DNA of 64,000 nucleotides, from contig CCFE01000030.1 of NCBI GenBank assembly GCA_000752035.1, positions 1-64,000 of the forward strand, read 5' to 3'. The stretch is from Bacillus rubiinfantis. Lineage in GTDB: Bacteria > Bacillota > Bacilli > Bacillales > Cytobacillaceae. The notes below the pieces were generated by a model, which was given only the letters and a program-made list of their open reading frames with translations, did no database searches and was not told the DNA's origin. Positions 1-9,516 of this stretch are shown piece by piece. Each line of letters starts with the position of its first letter. Positions within the stretch are counted from its first letter, which is position 1. A program made the translations under genes and the position numbers.

Positions 1-464
1 ATCTCCTTTTTGGTTCTCCTCTGAGATACGCTCATACTTCCACCATTAACACATTCGGGGTAGGTCACTTACGCATTCGCGGTGTTGAAACACTATAAAT
101 TGTTCAGCCCTTCATGAATTATTCCATTACTATGGCTTCTGCTGACTTCTTGCGACTAACCTTTTTCGACTGTACTTTCGTACATCCGCAAGACCTCCCA
201 GGGTAAGACAACTATCTTTCCTCTTTTACTCGCCTGATTTACCCTACAAAGTTACGCACATCTTTTTGGACTTTGACTTGTTATGGAGCCTTATCCCTTT
301 GTAAAGCCTTAGTATCAGATTTCTGTTCGTCGAGCCAAGATTTTATTCCACGCTTCCTCCAGCCCTTACCTCGCGATAAGTACCTTACGCTTCCTTAGTG
401 GTTGGTCGATGTTTTCCCCCACAGTGGACTTTCACCACCTAGATAGTTGCCATGCCTGGCACAC
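1..464 (-). mobile_element. Group II intron, 5' portion (continues past the left edge)
   Basis: Read on the minus strand, the segment begins at 464 with GTGTGCC, matching the GUGYG 5' end of group II introns. It runs on into the GGTGAAAGTCC-type conserved block of domain I. It ends near base 1 with a purine-rich ribosome binding site (GGAG, then AAAAGGAGAT), so the intron-encoded reverse transcriptase should start just outside the window. Directly upstream of the 5' end lies a terminator-like hairpin followed by T5ATAT. This is the target preferred by class C introns, so class IIC is the likely type. Domain V and the 3' end are not in view, and the class is inferred from the insertion context. 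Confidence 0.75.
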
Positions 465-667
465 ATATAAAAAGGAGTGGGCTTGAAGCCTCACTCCGGC
501 ATGATGAATTTCTAGGAAGAATTGAAAACCTTCGGAACACAATAAACCGTTTCTTGCCTCTTAATGAAGTAACGGAAGAGATACTACACCACTTTGTTGA
601 GCGTATTGATGTAGACAGAAACGGCACTCCGAAAATTATTTATCGGTTTTCAATTTTACCTGACTAA
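465..667 (+). pseudogene. Serine recombinase, C-terminal remnant
   Basis: The plus frame, open from 452, encodes a short tail with the features of the C-terminal helical region of large serine recombinases: LRNTINRF, then LNEVTEEILHHFVERIDV, then a final IIYRF strand. No resolvase or zinc-ribbon domain is present. The group II intron lies immediately upstream in the opposite orientation, and the first residues of the frame come from intron sequence. The fragment cannot be functional. It is probably the trace of an older integrase. Whether the missing part lies beyond the intron to the left cannot be seen here. Confidence 0.6.
474..497. repeat. Hairpin next to group II intron insertion site
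   Basis: Arms GGAGTGGGCTT and AAGCCTCACTCC pair around a one-base centre with one bulged T. On the minus strand the hairpin is followed by TTTTTATAT and then the intron 5' end. This looks like a Rho-independent terminator used as the intron target. Confidence 0.6.
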
Positions 668-775
668 TTTTCCCTCAAAACTATCTGCGACACGCATTCA
701 ACATGTGATGAGTTGATAGTGCATACAAATGGATAAAACTAGGAGTAGCACTTGCCATAATTTTTATACATAAGA

Positions 776-830
776 GAAATAAACCGCCCTTTTTCAGATC
801 ATCTGCTTAGAGGGTGGTTTATTTCTTTTG
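776..830. terminator. Bidirectional Rho-independent terminator
   Basis: Long arms GAAATAAACCGCCCT (776-790) and AGGGTGGTTTATTTC (811-825) flank a 20-base loop, with a T-rich tail after 825. It could end transcription of the recombinase remnant from the left. The rest of 668-1128 is AT-rich, with only a small CCTCT/AGAGG hairpin near 1023-1040 and no gene that I can support. Confidence 0.7.
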
Positions 831-1128
831 TGATCACACTAATGCAATTAAATATCAAGTATTTTCCAATTGCGCCCCTGTGATCGGGTTCGAAATAGGT
901 CTTTATGTATTAATATAATAAGGTTATCTATACGTCATGTGTAAAAAAAATTAGATCACTTTTTAAAATGAAGCCCTAAATTGTATTGCGGTATATAGGG
1001 TGATTTTCTTTGTGAAATTAGCTCCTCTTATTATGAGAGGCTCTTCAAACAGCTTATAATATTATAAATGATCTATGAATACATGGTAATAGATTTTATT
1101 TTTAGGACGTAGCCATTATTTTTTATTG

Positions 1129-2646
1129 TTATACTTCTAATAACCTATAATACATGTTTTTAAATTGATGCGGTTGATTTTCAATCATTAATCCAATCGT
1201 ATTGTTATTCAAAGCTTTAGTGAAAGTTTTACGATATATACCATTATCTATCATAAATGTCATATCAATCTCACCATCACCCATTTCCATATACTCTTTT
1301 ATTTTACTATTCTTTTCGTCAGTTAACATTCCGAACACATCAATCTCATCAATATCCAACCTTATTTTTTTTCTTCTATTAAGATAATGTTGTCGGTCTC
1401 GATAATACTGCAATACGAGATGAGGCTGTTGGTAGTAACAATAACAAATAATAAAAAAGTCTACGTAAGACAGCACAATGGGTTGAACTTCATAATTAGA
1501 AAGATTCTCATCAAAGTACTGTAAATTTGTTCCTATGAATTCTATTGGACTTAGAGAAACTTGAACATTTATCAAATCATAATTCTTTAGTGATTGTTCA
1601 AAAATACAATTCGAGCGACCAATCTTACCATCGTATATTTGAATTTTCTTTTCTGATTTCTGCATATCATTTAAGGCTTTAATCGATTCAAACGTCCTTC
1701 CAAACGCGTTTCGATACTTAAGTTTGATTAAATCATCGGTTTCCCAATCAAATATATTGAACGCTGAGGACTTACATTCGAAATTAATAAATAAGTCGTC
1801 TTTTTGAACCAAAACATCAAGTTCCCTTTTCTTTTTAGATAAATCTACGTATTGAACATTTTTATGAACATTATGTATTAGACTAGCAAGCATTTCATAT
1901 ACCATCTCTTCAAAATGCATGCCTCTTAATTTGCTATACTCTGCTCTGGTTGTCTCTAGTTCAGTTAAATTTAAAATTATGTTCTTCTCTATGAACGAAA
2001 ACAAAACATTACAAAATTCAGCATAATAAGGTAGAACATACTCTTCATTTACATTATAAATTAAAAATTGTGTATCCTTATCAAGGTCATTTTTGGTGAT
2101 ATCAATAGAAACTAGCTTAAAGAAAGCTTTTATATTGTCTTTAGGTATTGTTGGGCAGATATTAACTATATCTTCAATAGTAAACCAAAAGGAATTTGAA
2201 TGCTTACCTAATAAAGTTTGATAATCATCAATAACGTCATTTCTATTATCAATGAGCAAATTCAAATTTATAATACTTCTTAAAATTAAACATTCAATTA
2301 TCTTCCTCATGTGCTCAACCGAAAAGCCAAATACTTTCTGAAAGTTACCTTCTGGTAATGCAGCAATTAAAATTTCAAGCTTATTCAGATTAGGAGCAAT
2401 AGGGTTTTGGATATGGATAACTTCCTTATTAATATTTATCTCTGTACTATTTAAATCTATAGTCTTATGAAAAGAATTGACCAGTTCTATATATTGTGAA
2501 AACGACTCAACTGTTACCGATTTTCTAAGATGATGCATTAAACGAAAATTATCACGTTCTAATACAATTCTAGGATCCCCATATCCATCCATACCATTAT
2601 AATAAAAGTCCATAATAATTAAATTCACTACCCGCTTAATCTCCAT
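1129..2646 (-). CDS. Hypothetical protein with PD-(D/E)XK nuclease-like core
   Basis: A 505-residue soluble protein that I cannot assign to a named family. Around residues 240-290 it carries a restriction-endonuclease-like signature: an acidic helix (FEEMVYEML), then KKRELDVLVQ, then FINFECKSS. This gives the order E...D...ExK seen in PD-(D/E)XK nucleases. The N-terminal 230 residues are probably helical and the C-terminal 200 are unassigned. It lies 311 bases downstream of the Avs-like gene on the same strand, but a terminator separates them, so it is probably its own unit. A defence role is inferred from the neighbours and the nuclease motif. A DNA-repair or mobile-element role is equally possible. 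Confidence 0.6.
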   Translation of the reverse strand: MEIKRVVNLIIMDFYYNGMDGYGDPRIVLERDNFRLMHHLRKSVTVESFSQYIELVNSFHKTIDLNSTEININKEVIHIQNPIAPNLNKLEILIAALPEGNFQKVFGFSVEHMRKIIECLILRSIINLNLLIDNRNDVIDDYQTLLGKHSNSFWFTIEDIVNICPTIPKDNIKAFFKLVSIDITKNDLDKDTQFLIYNVNEEYVLPYYAEFCNVLFSFIEKNIILNLTELETTRAEYSKLRGMHFEEMVYEMLASLIHNVHKNVQYVDLSKKKRELDVLVQKDDLFINFECKSSAFNIFDWETDDLIKLKYRNAFGRTFESIKALNDMQKSEKKIQIYDGKIGRSNCIFEQSLKNYDLINVQVSLSPIEFIGTNLQYFDENLSNYEVQPIVLSYVDFFIICYCYYQQPHLVLQYYRDRQHYLNRRKKIRLDIDEIDVFGMLTDEKNSKIKEYMEMGDGEIDMTFMIDNGIYRKTFTKALNNNTIGLMIENQPHQFKNMYYRLLEV

Positions 2647-2861
2647 TGAACCACCAACTTTCCCGACCTTTTTTATAAAAACTAGGCATACACAGTATAA
2701 AAATCAGTATAAAAACTCTGACACAAGTTTACTTTTCTTCTATTTTCACAGCTAATTCAATCTTTTTTAGTTATGCATCAGATTTTGCGATAAACCCTAT
2801 ATTCATTTTCACACTCGTACCTCGTATTTAAAAAATACAGTTAAGAAAAGATATTTCTTCC

Positions 2862-2917
2862 AAAAAACAAGGCGTTATATACAAGTTATCATAAAATCTT
2901 ACGCATAACGCCTTACT
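2862..2917 (-). terminator. Terminator of the Avs-like gene
   Basis: Arms AAGGCGTTAT and ATAACGCCTT (2869-2878 and 2905-2914) lie 40 bases after the stop at 2958. On the minus strand they are followed by GTTTTTTGG. The rest of 2647-2957 is AT-rich with no supported gene. Confidence 0.7.
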
Positions 2918-2957
2918 TATTCCTAAAATATCAACATTTCTATAATGTGTAATTAAA

Positions 2958-5900
2958 TTACTCCGCAAAGACTAAAAAATCACAAAATCTCAAAAACCTA
3001 TTAAACAAATTAAGACATTGCTCTTTATTACCATTTATTGCATATACCCTTATCATTGTAGAAAACCCACTATGTCCACTATTTTTATATATAAAATTAA
3101 GCATCTCTTGTCTCGTATCTATTTTACTTAAAGCATGAGCAACCGCATAATCAGCATTTTTAGAATTTGCTGAGTAGTAAAAGTGGGAATAATAAATCCT
3201 TTTTAGGTAATCAAATAACGATTCCAATGATGATGTAATGCTATAAGTCTTATCAACAATACTTCTCCATATTTCAGGAGTCTTTATGTCTCTATAGGAT
3301 TCATTCATTTGGTTATAAACTTCATTCAAGGTATCTTGGTCTTCAACCCTACCGAGAAGTAATTTCAATTCCTTATCAGAAGATTTTTCTCCTGAACGTG
3401 CATCTGCAACATGTTCAATGTCAGTTGTTGCACGTTCAACATTGCATTCCTTTCCATATACTTCACATAATTGCTTATACCTATTGTATTCATCTAAATT
3501 ACTAATTTCTGTAGCACCACCGAATTTCTTAATATTTCCATAACATAAATAGGCATGTTCAAAGGCTTTCTTTTCTTCTTCATCTTCGAATATTCCCGCA
3601 TCAAAAACTTCAAAATAAACTTTAATTTTCTCTTGGTAATAGGATTCATGGTTTCTTCCATAATATCCGGTATTTTCTACCTTATAAAGTTCCATTACTC
3701 TTTGTAATTCATCTAAGTTATTTGCTTGATAAACTTTTTCAATTAAAACTACCGTAACCAATTCATTAAATATTAATCCTTCTTGTTTCAATGTCTTTAA
3801 AAATTCTTCTGCAAGTTCAATATCTATCCTACTAGCAATTCTAAGCAACTTTTCAAAAGCCCGCCAGTCACCAGAATCATCAGTAATTTTCCCAAGAAAG
3901 GTAAGATAACGAAAAATCTGTTGGATTATCACTCTAGTTTTTTCTTTGCTAAGAAAGTTATTATCCACCATTATCTCAAGGGAATTTATCAGTTCAACAT
4001 CTACAATTCCATCTTTTCTCCATCCGTGTCTTAAAATTCCTTTATTAATCCCCTTTGAAACACAATCTATACTTTTACTATCATTGAATTCAGAATATAG
4101 ATATGCCAATTGAAACCAACTGTTTACATTGTCTTCTATGCTAAATGTAAATTCTGAGCCATTTTTTATTAATTTTTTTTCTACTTCCTCTATTTCACTA
4201 ATATCTACCAACTTGGTAAATAAATCTTTATTTTTATCTTTTATTCCACATAGGATGGTGAGCTTACTAACTTGGTCTGTATGTGAAAATAAATAATCTT
4301 TTATTCTTGTTAACTTATTTATACTTATTAATGAATTTGTAAATATGTTAACCCAAGTTTTTGAGAATGGATAAAAGTAATAATTGTACTTTGAAGTTGT
4401 AAGCATATCATTACAAGCACAGAACCTCTTAGCTACTTTACCTATGGTAATCTTATTCTCTAGTAATTCAAAATACCCTTTATATAATTCTACGTAAATG
4501 ACTTTTGTATCAGCAAAACCACTATGGATAAGGTCCTCATACTTATTGCATGCAACAGTTATAAATGAATAGATTTGATAATAACCTTTGTGAGTAAATA
4601 GATCTATCGATCTTTGTTCACTCAAACTATCCCAATACTTGTCGATAGCCTCTCTCTCTCCATCAGTAATTACTAATCCTAAATACTGTTTAAATGCGAT
4701 TGTTATTTCGTTTTTTAAGAGTTCATCTAGGTCAATCTGTTTTATTCTTTCGGATAAGGCTTCACTAATACGCTCATCTCTAAGATAATGCAAGTAGTCC
4801 GTTAAACAGAATGACTCTAATAAGGCAACTAATTCTTTAACATTAAGTATGTTTATCAATTCGACTATGCCATTACTACTTTTATCCAAGATAACTTTAA
4901 AGAATGATTTAATGATTTTTTCATCCTCTGTTTCAGCAAGTATATAGCCTTTATTATCGTTAACATAGTGCTTTCTAACATTATTTTCAAGTATATCTAC
5001 TTCTTGATTTCCCATAATATATAACTTAATAAACAGGAAATTTTTTAATTCTTTACTGAATGCATTTAAAACATGTTTTAAATATTTATCATTGTTTTGT
5101 TCTATGTTTTTAATTACTTGATTTAGTTTTCCAACCATTTCTTTAGAAAAGTTTACCTTCCCATTTTCCCAGCAAACTACTATGTTCCTCAGTATGCTAC
5201 TTATTTTTTCTTCAATTGGGTCAGGCAATCTATTTATGTATCGCTTGTTACTATTTCTATATTCAATTTCATTAATTATATTTTCTATGTCCCCACTTAA
5301 ATGATTTGCAATTGGTAGTGTTTCTTCAGACATTAGGGATTCGAATATCTCAATCTTCTGCGCCGCAATTGCCTTAGTTAATTCTTCAGAATGCAAAAAA
5401 GATGGATCATCTGCACCCCAGGCTTCGTTTTTCCCCATGTAAACATTTATAAGATTTAGTTCAATCATCCCCCCTAAATCATTCTTTTCTATATATTCTT
5501 GTCTTAACATATCCCCAAAAAATTCTTCGAAAAATTTACTATTTGATAATACACGTAGTTCTCTTAATATATTTGGGTTAAGTTCATATTCTTCCTTTAA
5601 TTTTAGAGTAAAAAAATATTCTTGAAATCTTCTGTGCTGATATATATATGAAAAATTAGCAAGCTCTTCTTGGTTGTAGTTCTTTTCAAAAAAGCTCTCC
5701 GCTAAATAAGCTACAATCTGATTTACATCTTTATAATCGATCCTAGGGTATCTGTTAAGAACAATCTCATAAAGCTTTTTGTTTGAAAAATTCAATGTAA
5801 AGTGTTTTTGCATCTCGTAAGAAATAATTTTATTTAATTCAAGTATTTCATTTTTCTTTGGGGTGGGTATATTTAAATGATTTAATAATTTTTGATGTTC

Positions 5901-7136
5901 GACATCATCTATTATCGATTCAACTTTTAATTTTAATATGTCAAAAATACAATTTTTATAATTACCTCTATCAATAACATCCCATAACGATTTAATTAAT
6001 AATATATCTTTGATTTCTGATAACAGGTGACCTTCAGTTTTTAATTCACCAAATAATTCTAGCTTTCGATCATCATTTTTTGCCTCAAAATATTTCTGAA
6101 TATCATCAACGCCCAGTTCTCCAATTGTGTACTCTTTTAAATTGGAAAAATAACTTTTAATTAATATCCTATTAATACTTTCCTTTCTAGATGAAATAAT
6201 CACTTTTCTTGTATTTGATTTATTGACTAGTTCGTTAATGTAATGAAGAGTAGTTTCTACCTCTGTTTGAGAAATTTCATCTAGCCCATCTAATAAATAT
6301 ATAAAATTATATACTCCTTCACGAAGCCTATAGTCATTCTGTCTATTCCTTATTATATTTTCTAAGGATTCTTTAGAACAATACTTTAAATTAATCAACA
6401 TAGGAATTGCATCGTTCTTTTCAATCACATTAAGCATGCTAGCCTCATCTGGTTTATTTAACCCTGAATATTCTTGAAAAAAATTATGCATGCAAATACT
6501 TTTACCTGAACCAGGATTCCCAATAATCATAGAAATTTTGTCCTGGTCGTCTAAAACGATGTCCAATAAACTACTAAATAAATATGTATTACTTTCACTA
6601 TCAATCGGTAGGTCTAAATATTCTTTGGATTGCAACAATGTGATTATATCCTGATTAGTACTTTCCTTGATGAACTTAAATTCATCTCCGACACCAAAAA
6701 ATGCCTGAGCTATATCAATATTTGATGGCTGTGCCAGCATTGTCTTTATAGAAGTAATATCCTTCCATACAACCTCTACACCTTTCTTTTTTGCCATCGC
6801 TATTATTTCTTTAGCACTTTTACAACTTGTTCTTGCTCCCTTATTTAAGTATATAAATATATAGTCAAGTTTCCCTTCAAATTCTTCAAGGGCATTTTTA
6901 ATAGAATGTTTTATTTGGCCATAATCAATATTATTATCAAAAAATTTAGATTGATAGCCGTAGCATTTTTTTTTATACTTAACAGGCTTTGTTTCTAATC
7001 CCTTTTGATTATGATCGGCAGAAATAGCACCTGTTATTTTTAGCTCTCTGCAGAATAAATAATGACATAGTTCTTCAAAGGACTCTTGTAAGCTTTCAAA
7101 TTTCCTCCCAAACTGCCTCCAATCTATTTGTATCAT
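2958..7136 (-). CDS. Avs-like STAND NTPase: N-terminal nuclease, NACHT, helical repeats
   Basis: A 1,392-residue protein. The N-terminal ~140 residues match the Cap4/Mrr-like PD-(D/E)XK effector of antiviral STAND (Avs) proteins, with a GLETKP element followed by YGYQSKFF. A NACHT-type NTPase follows, with Walker A GNPGSGKS near residue 206 and Walker B FIYLLDGLDEIS near 280. The remaining ~800 residues are helical-repeat sequence, which in this class senses a phage protein and drives oligomerisation. The likely role is abortive phage defence by degrading DNA. The ATG at 7136 is chosen because GGGGAG lies just upstream; a GTG at 7148 is possible. The gene stands 124 bases after the HNH gene. 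Which Avs subtype it is, and what triggers it, cannot be read from sequence alone. Confidence 0.78.
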   Translation of the reverse strand: MIQIDWRQFGRKFESLQESFEELCHYLFCRELKITGAISADHNQKGLETKPVKYKKKCYGYQSKFFDNNIDYGQIKHSIKNALEEFEGKLDYIFIYLNKGARTSCKSAKEIIAMAKKKGVEVVWKDITSIKTMLAQPSNIDIAQAFFGVGDEFKFIKESTNQDIITLLQSKEYLDLPIDSESNTYLFSSLLDIVLDDQDKISMIIGNPGSGKSICMHNFFQEYSGLNKPDEASMLNVIEKNDAIPMLINLKYCSKESLENIIRNRQNDYRLREGVYNFIYLLDGLDEISQTEVETTLHYINELVNKSNTRKVIISSRKESINRILIKSYFSNLKEYTIGELGVDDIQKYFEAKNDDRKLELFGELKTEGHLLSEIKDILLIKSLWDVIDRGNYKNCIFDILKLKVESIIDDVEHQKLLNHLNIPTPKKNEILELNKIISYEMQKHFTLNFSNKKLYEIVLNRYPRIDYKDVNQIVAYLAESFFEKNYNQEELANFSYIYQHRRFQEYFFTLKLKEEYELNPNILRELRVLSNSKFFEEFFGDMLRQEYIEKNDLGGMIELNLINVYMGKNEAWGADDPSFLHSEELTKAIAAQKIEIFESLMSEETLPIANHLSGDIENIINEIEYRNSNKRYINRLPDPIEEKISSILRNIVVCWENGKVNFSKEMVGKLNQVIKNIEQNNDKYLKHVLNAFSKELKNFLFIKLYIMGNQEVDILENNVRKHYVNDNKGYILAETEDEKIIKSFFKVILDKSSNGIVELINILNVKELVALLESFCLTDYLHYLRDERISEALSERIKQIDLDELLKNEITIAFKQYLGLVITDGEREAIDKYWDSLSEQRSIDLFTHKGYYQIYSFITVACNKYEDLIHSGFADTKVIYVELYKGYFELLENKITIGKVAKRFCACNDMLTTSKYNYYFYPFSKTWVNIFTNSLISINKLTRIKDYLFSHTDQVSKLTILCGIKDKNKDLFTKLVDISEIEEVEKKLIKNGSEFTFSIEDNVNSWFQLAYLYSEFNDSKSIDCVSKGINKGILRHGWRKDGIVDVELINSLEIMVDNNFLSKEKTRVIIQQIFRYLTFLGKITDDSGDWRAFEKLLRIASRIDIELAEEFLKTLKQEGLIFNELVTVVLIEKVYQANNLDELQRVMELYKVENTGYYGRNHESYYQEKIKVYFEVFDAGIFEDEEEKKAFEHAYLCYGNIKKFGGATEISNLDEYNRYKQLCEVYGKECNVERATTDIEHVADARSGEKSSDKELKLLLGRVEDQDTLNEVYNQMNESYRDIKTPEIWRSIVDKTYSITSSLESLFDYLKRIYYSHFYYSANSKNADYAVAHALSKIDTRQEMLNFIYKNSGHSGFSTMIRVYAINGNKEQCLNLFNRFLRFCDFLVFAE

Positions 7137-7260
7137 TCTGCTCCCCACTTCCTATTCATTAATTACCTACTACAACTTAATCTAAAGCAGCATCTACCAA
7201 GTTTAATTTCTCTCATTTTTGCTTTTTTAAGGGCATAAATCTAACTTCTTGCTTTCGTAA

Positions 7261-8451
7261 CTATACTAAAGAATTTGTTCGATTGATTTTTTCTTTTAAT
7301 TCCTCAATGTTATATGGAATTTCGCCAACTTTTGAATGTAGGGCTAGATGACAGTTGGGACAAACTGGACGCAGATCTTTTATTGGGTCGACTTCATATT
7401 CCTCATTAATTTCAGAAAGAGCTTTAAGATGATGAACATGAATTTTCCCTTCAAATTCGTCACCATAAAATTCTGCAAAATCAAAGCCACAAACTGAACA
7501 ATGACAACCATAATAATCAATACATATTTGTCTTGCTTTGTAATTTCTTTCATATGAATTAACTAAAACCTGTTTCTTTGCACCTTCTTTAAGCTGATGT
7601 AGTTCTTGTAGAGGCAATTCATCTGCTATAAGTACCATTTGCTTTCTTTTAATTAGTTCTTCTATCTCCGAAATAAAAGAAGGATTAATCTCCTGCTTGG
7701 ATTGTGAAAATCGAGTAATATTACTATCAATCTTATTTATCTCGTTAACTGAAATAGGTCGAAAAACTTCCACTGTATTTATATCAAATTGATAGGCTCC
7801 ATAATATTGCCCCTTTTCCGGCATATCAAACCTTTTTATGCTCTGAAGCTTCGCTGAGGCAATAATCAAATTATTAAATTGAAAAAGTACCAGGGAACCA
7901 TTAGGTGCATTCATACCAAATTTTCTAAAGTAAAAGAGGCCATCTCGCTTTTTAAGTTCTCCTAAAAAGAAATCATCCTGTACATCTTCTATGCTCATTC
8001 CAGGAAACTCTTCTTTACTACTCATTGGCAATATCCTAATGGACGGTGAAACACCACCCTTGGTAATCGGCCTTGGCAAATCAATATTTATATGTAAATA
8101 ATCTGCGAGCCTATACCATTCGGTACATTCTCTAATTTTTTTCAATTCCTCACTAAATACTTCTTTGGGGGTAAGTTTCTCAGCTTCAGGAAAATACTGT
8201 ATGTAAAGTTTATATAACCCTTCTCCCGCCACATTTACACCTTTTGTTACTACCTTTGCTGAAAGGAACGGTAATCCCAGTTGATAACATAGTTCCGAAA
8301 TTACCCCAATATTTCTGGGAACTTGGCGATGGTGAATTGGTGGAGAAATTCTATCTCCTAGCTCTTTATATTCCACAATTGGTTCCTTTTTCATCACTGT
8401 AATTAAGAGTTGTTCCGCAAGTTTTATTTGTTCAGTAGTAAGTTGAATCAT
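7261..8451 (-). CDS. HNH endonuclease with N-terminal DNA-binding-like region
   Basis: A 396-residue protein. The C-terminal ~90 residues form a complete zinc-associated HNH nuclease: CSVCG, then IHVHHL, then DLRPVCPNCHLALH. The first ~100 residues resemble a winged-helix module (TTEQIKLAEQLL ... LGDRISPPIHHRQV). The middle has a beta-rich stretch (GSLVLFQFNNLIIASAKL) reminiscent of PUA/EVE-type modified-base readers, although that reading is speculative. This layout fits a modification-dependent (type IV-like) restriction enzyme. The start follows GAGGTG. It lies 23 bases after the PD-(D/E)XK gene, so the two are very probably co-transcribed. Confidence 0.75.
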   Translation of the reverse strand: MIQLTTEQIKLAEQLLITVMKKEPIVEYKELGDRISPPIHHRQVPRNIGVISELCYQLGLPFLSAKVVTKGVNVAGEGLYKLYIQYFPEAEKLTPKEVFSEELKKIRECTEWYRLADYLHINIDLPRPITKGGVSPSIRILPMSSKEEFPGMSIEDVQDDFFLGELKKRDGLFYFRKFGMNAPNGSLVLFQFNNLIIASAKLQSIKRFDMPEKGQYYGAYQFDINTVEVFRPISVNEINKIDSNITRFSQSKQEINPSFISEIEELIKRKQMVLIADELPLQELHQLKEGAKKQVLVNSYERNYKARQICIDYYGCHCSVCGFDFAEFYGDEFEGKIHVHHLKALSEINEEYEVDPIKDLRPVCPNCHLALHSKVGEIPYNIEELKEKINRTNSLV

Positions 8452-8474
8452 TTTTTAACACCTCACATCATATT

Positions 8475-9458
8475 TCAATATCCCATTCTTTTCTTTGTAA
8501 GATCCCGAGCATCTGAAATGGTATCACAAGTAAGTAATGTATCTAAATGACACCAAACACGTCCATTTGCATATATGTTCCCGGTCTTGATTTCCTTTGA
8601 AGGAATTATGGCAGCTCCCAAATTATATATAAAGTAAGGAACATCCGATAGTTTATTGGGCATTTCTACAATTTCATTATGAAGATTTTTCGTAACCACG
8701 TATCCTTCTATATGATGTATTGATTGTAATTTCCCTTTATATCTAAAGGCTATATAGTTTGGAGGCTCTTTAGGCCAACCATTTCGACCCATTGGATGAA
8801 AGTATTTATTTTTCTTTTTAACTATATCAATCCATGATAAATTACACTCATTCGGATTACCTGAGCTTATTGAAACTACATATACCTCATTTGAAGTCTG
8901 ATTTTGCATAGTTACTAACCCCCTTAAATAAAGCTGTAATTCTTTAAGCAGTTTCTTCTCAGAATTGGAAGAGGTTAAATATGCTGCAGAAGCAAATTTA
9001 TGAATATCTTTCCATGAAACATGCTTAATCGGAACGCCATTTGCATTTTTTATTTCTAAATTATGATAAGCATACTCTCTAGAACATTCTGATAGAGTTA
9101 CAATTACCTTGTTTCTAGCAAAACTTGTTTTAAAGGATTCACGTTTTGCATATTTAAGTAATTGTTCTTTTGGAGGCAGTATCCAGCCGCGCTTCGCTTC
9201 AACAATTATGAAAAATTCTTTATTATCTGTGATCTCAATATCTGTAATACCATATCCCCTGTCATATTCCTGAACACTGATCTCAATGTCCTCCCACTTG
9301 TAACCAACTACTCCACATACATCCTTTATAAAAATTTCAAGCATTTCCGTACATTTACTTAATACCCATGCAGTACTATGGCTAATGTCATTCTCTTTAT
9401 AGCCCATTAGCTGAAAGATGCTAATAATATTTCTCCCATGCATTTTAAAACTTGGCAA
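8475..9458 (-). CDS. PD-(D/E)XK nuclease-family protein of a predicted defence operon
   Basis: A 327-residue protein. Around residues 75-105 it shows YGITDIEI followed by EFFIIVEAKRGW, giving the D...ExK metal-binding core of PD-(D/E)XK nucleases. The rest, including PNYIAFRYKGKLQSIHHIEGYV, is not recognised. The TTG start at 9458 is chosen because a strong AGGGGAGG sits 8 bases upstream; the longer frame from 9491 would place this site inside the coding region. It is the middle gene of three closely spaced minus-strand genes, 58 bases after the unknown 280-residue gene and 23 bases before the HNH gene. A DNA-targeting defence role is inferred. Confidence 0.65.
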   Translation of the reverse strand: MPSFKMHGRNIISIFQLMGYKENDISHSTAWVLSKCTEMLEIFIKDVCGVVGYKWEDIEISVQEYDRGYGITDIEITDNKEFFIIVEAKRGWILPPKEQLLKYAKRESFKTSFARNKVIVTLSECSREYAYHNLEIKNANGVPIKHVSWKDIHKFASAAYLTSSNSEKKLLKELQLYLRGLVTMQNQTSNEVYVVSISSGNPNECNLSWIDIVKKKNKYFHPMGRNGWPKEPPNYIAFRYKGKLQSIHHIEGYVVTKNLHNEIVEMPNKLSDVPYFIYNLGAAIIPSKEIKTGNIYANGRVWCHLDTLLTCDTISDARDLTKKRMGY

Positions 9459-9516
9459 TTGTTTTACCTCCCCTGCCAATAACTTAATCAAACTTTAATA
9501 CTCACTTATTTTTAGG

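Noticed and set aside
880..905. CCCCTGTGATCGGGTTCGAAAT looks like a tRNA T-arm
   Set aside because: No acceptor stem, D-arm or anticodon arm could be built around it. The sequence is quoted only to name the spot.
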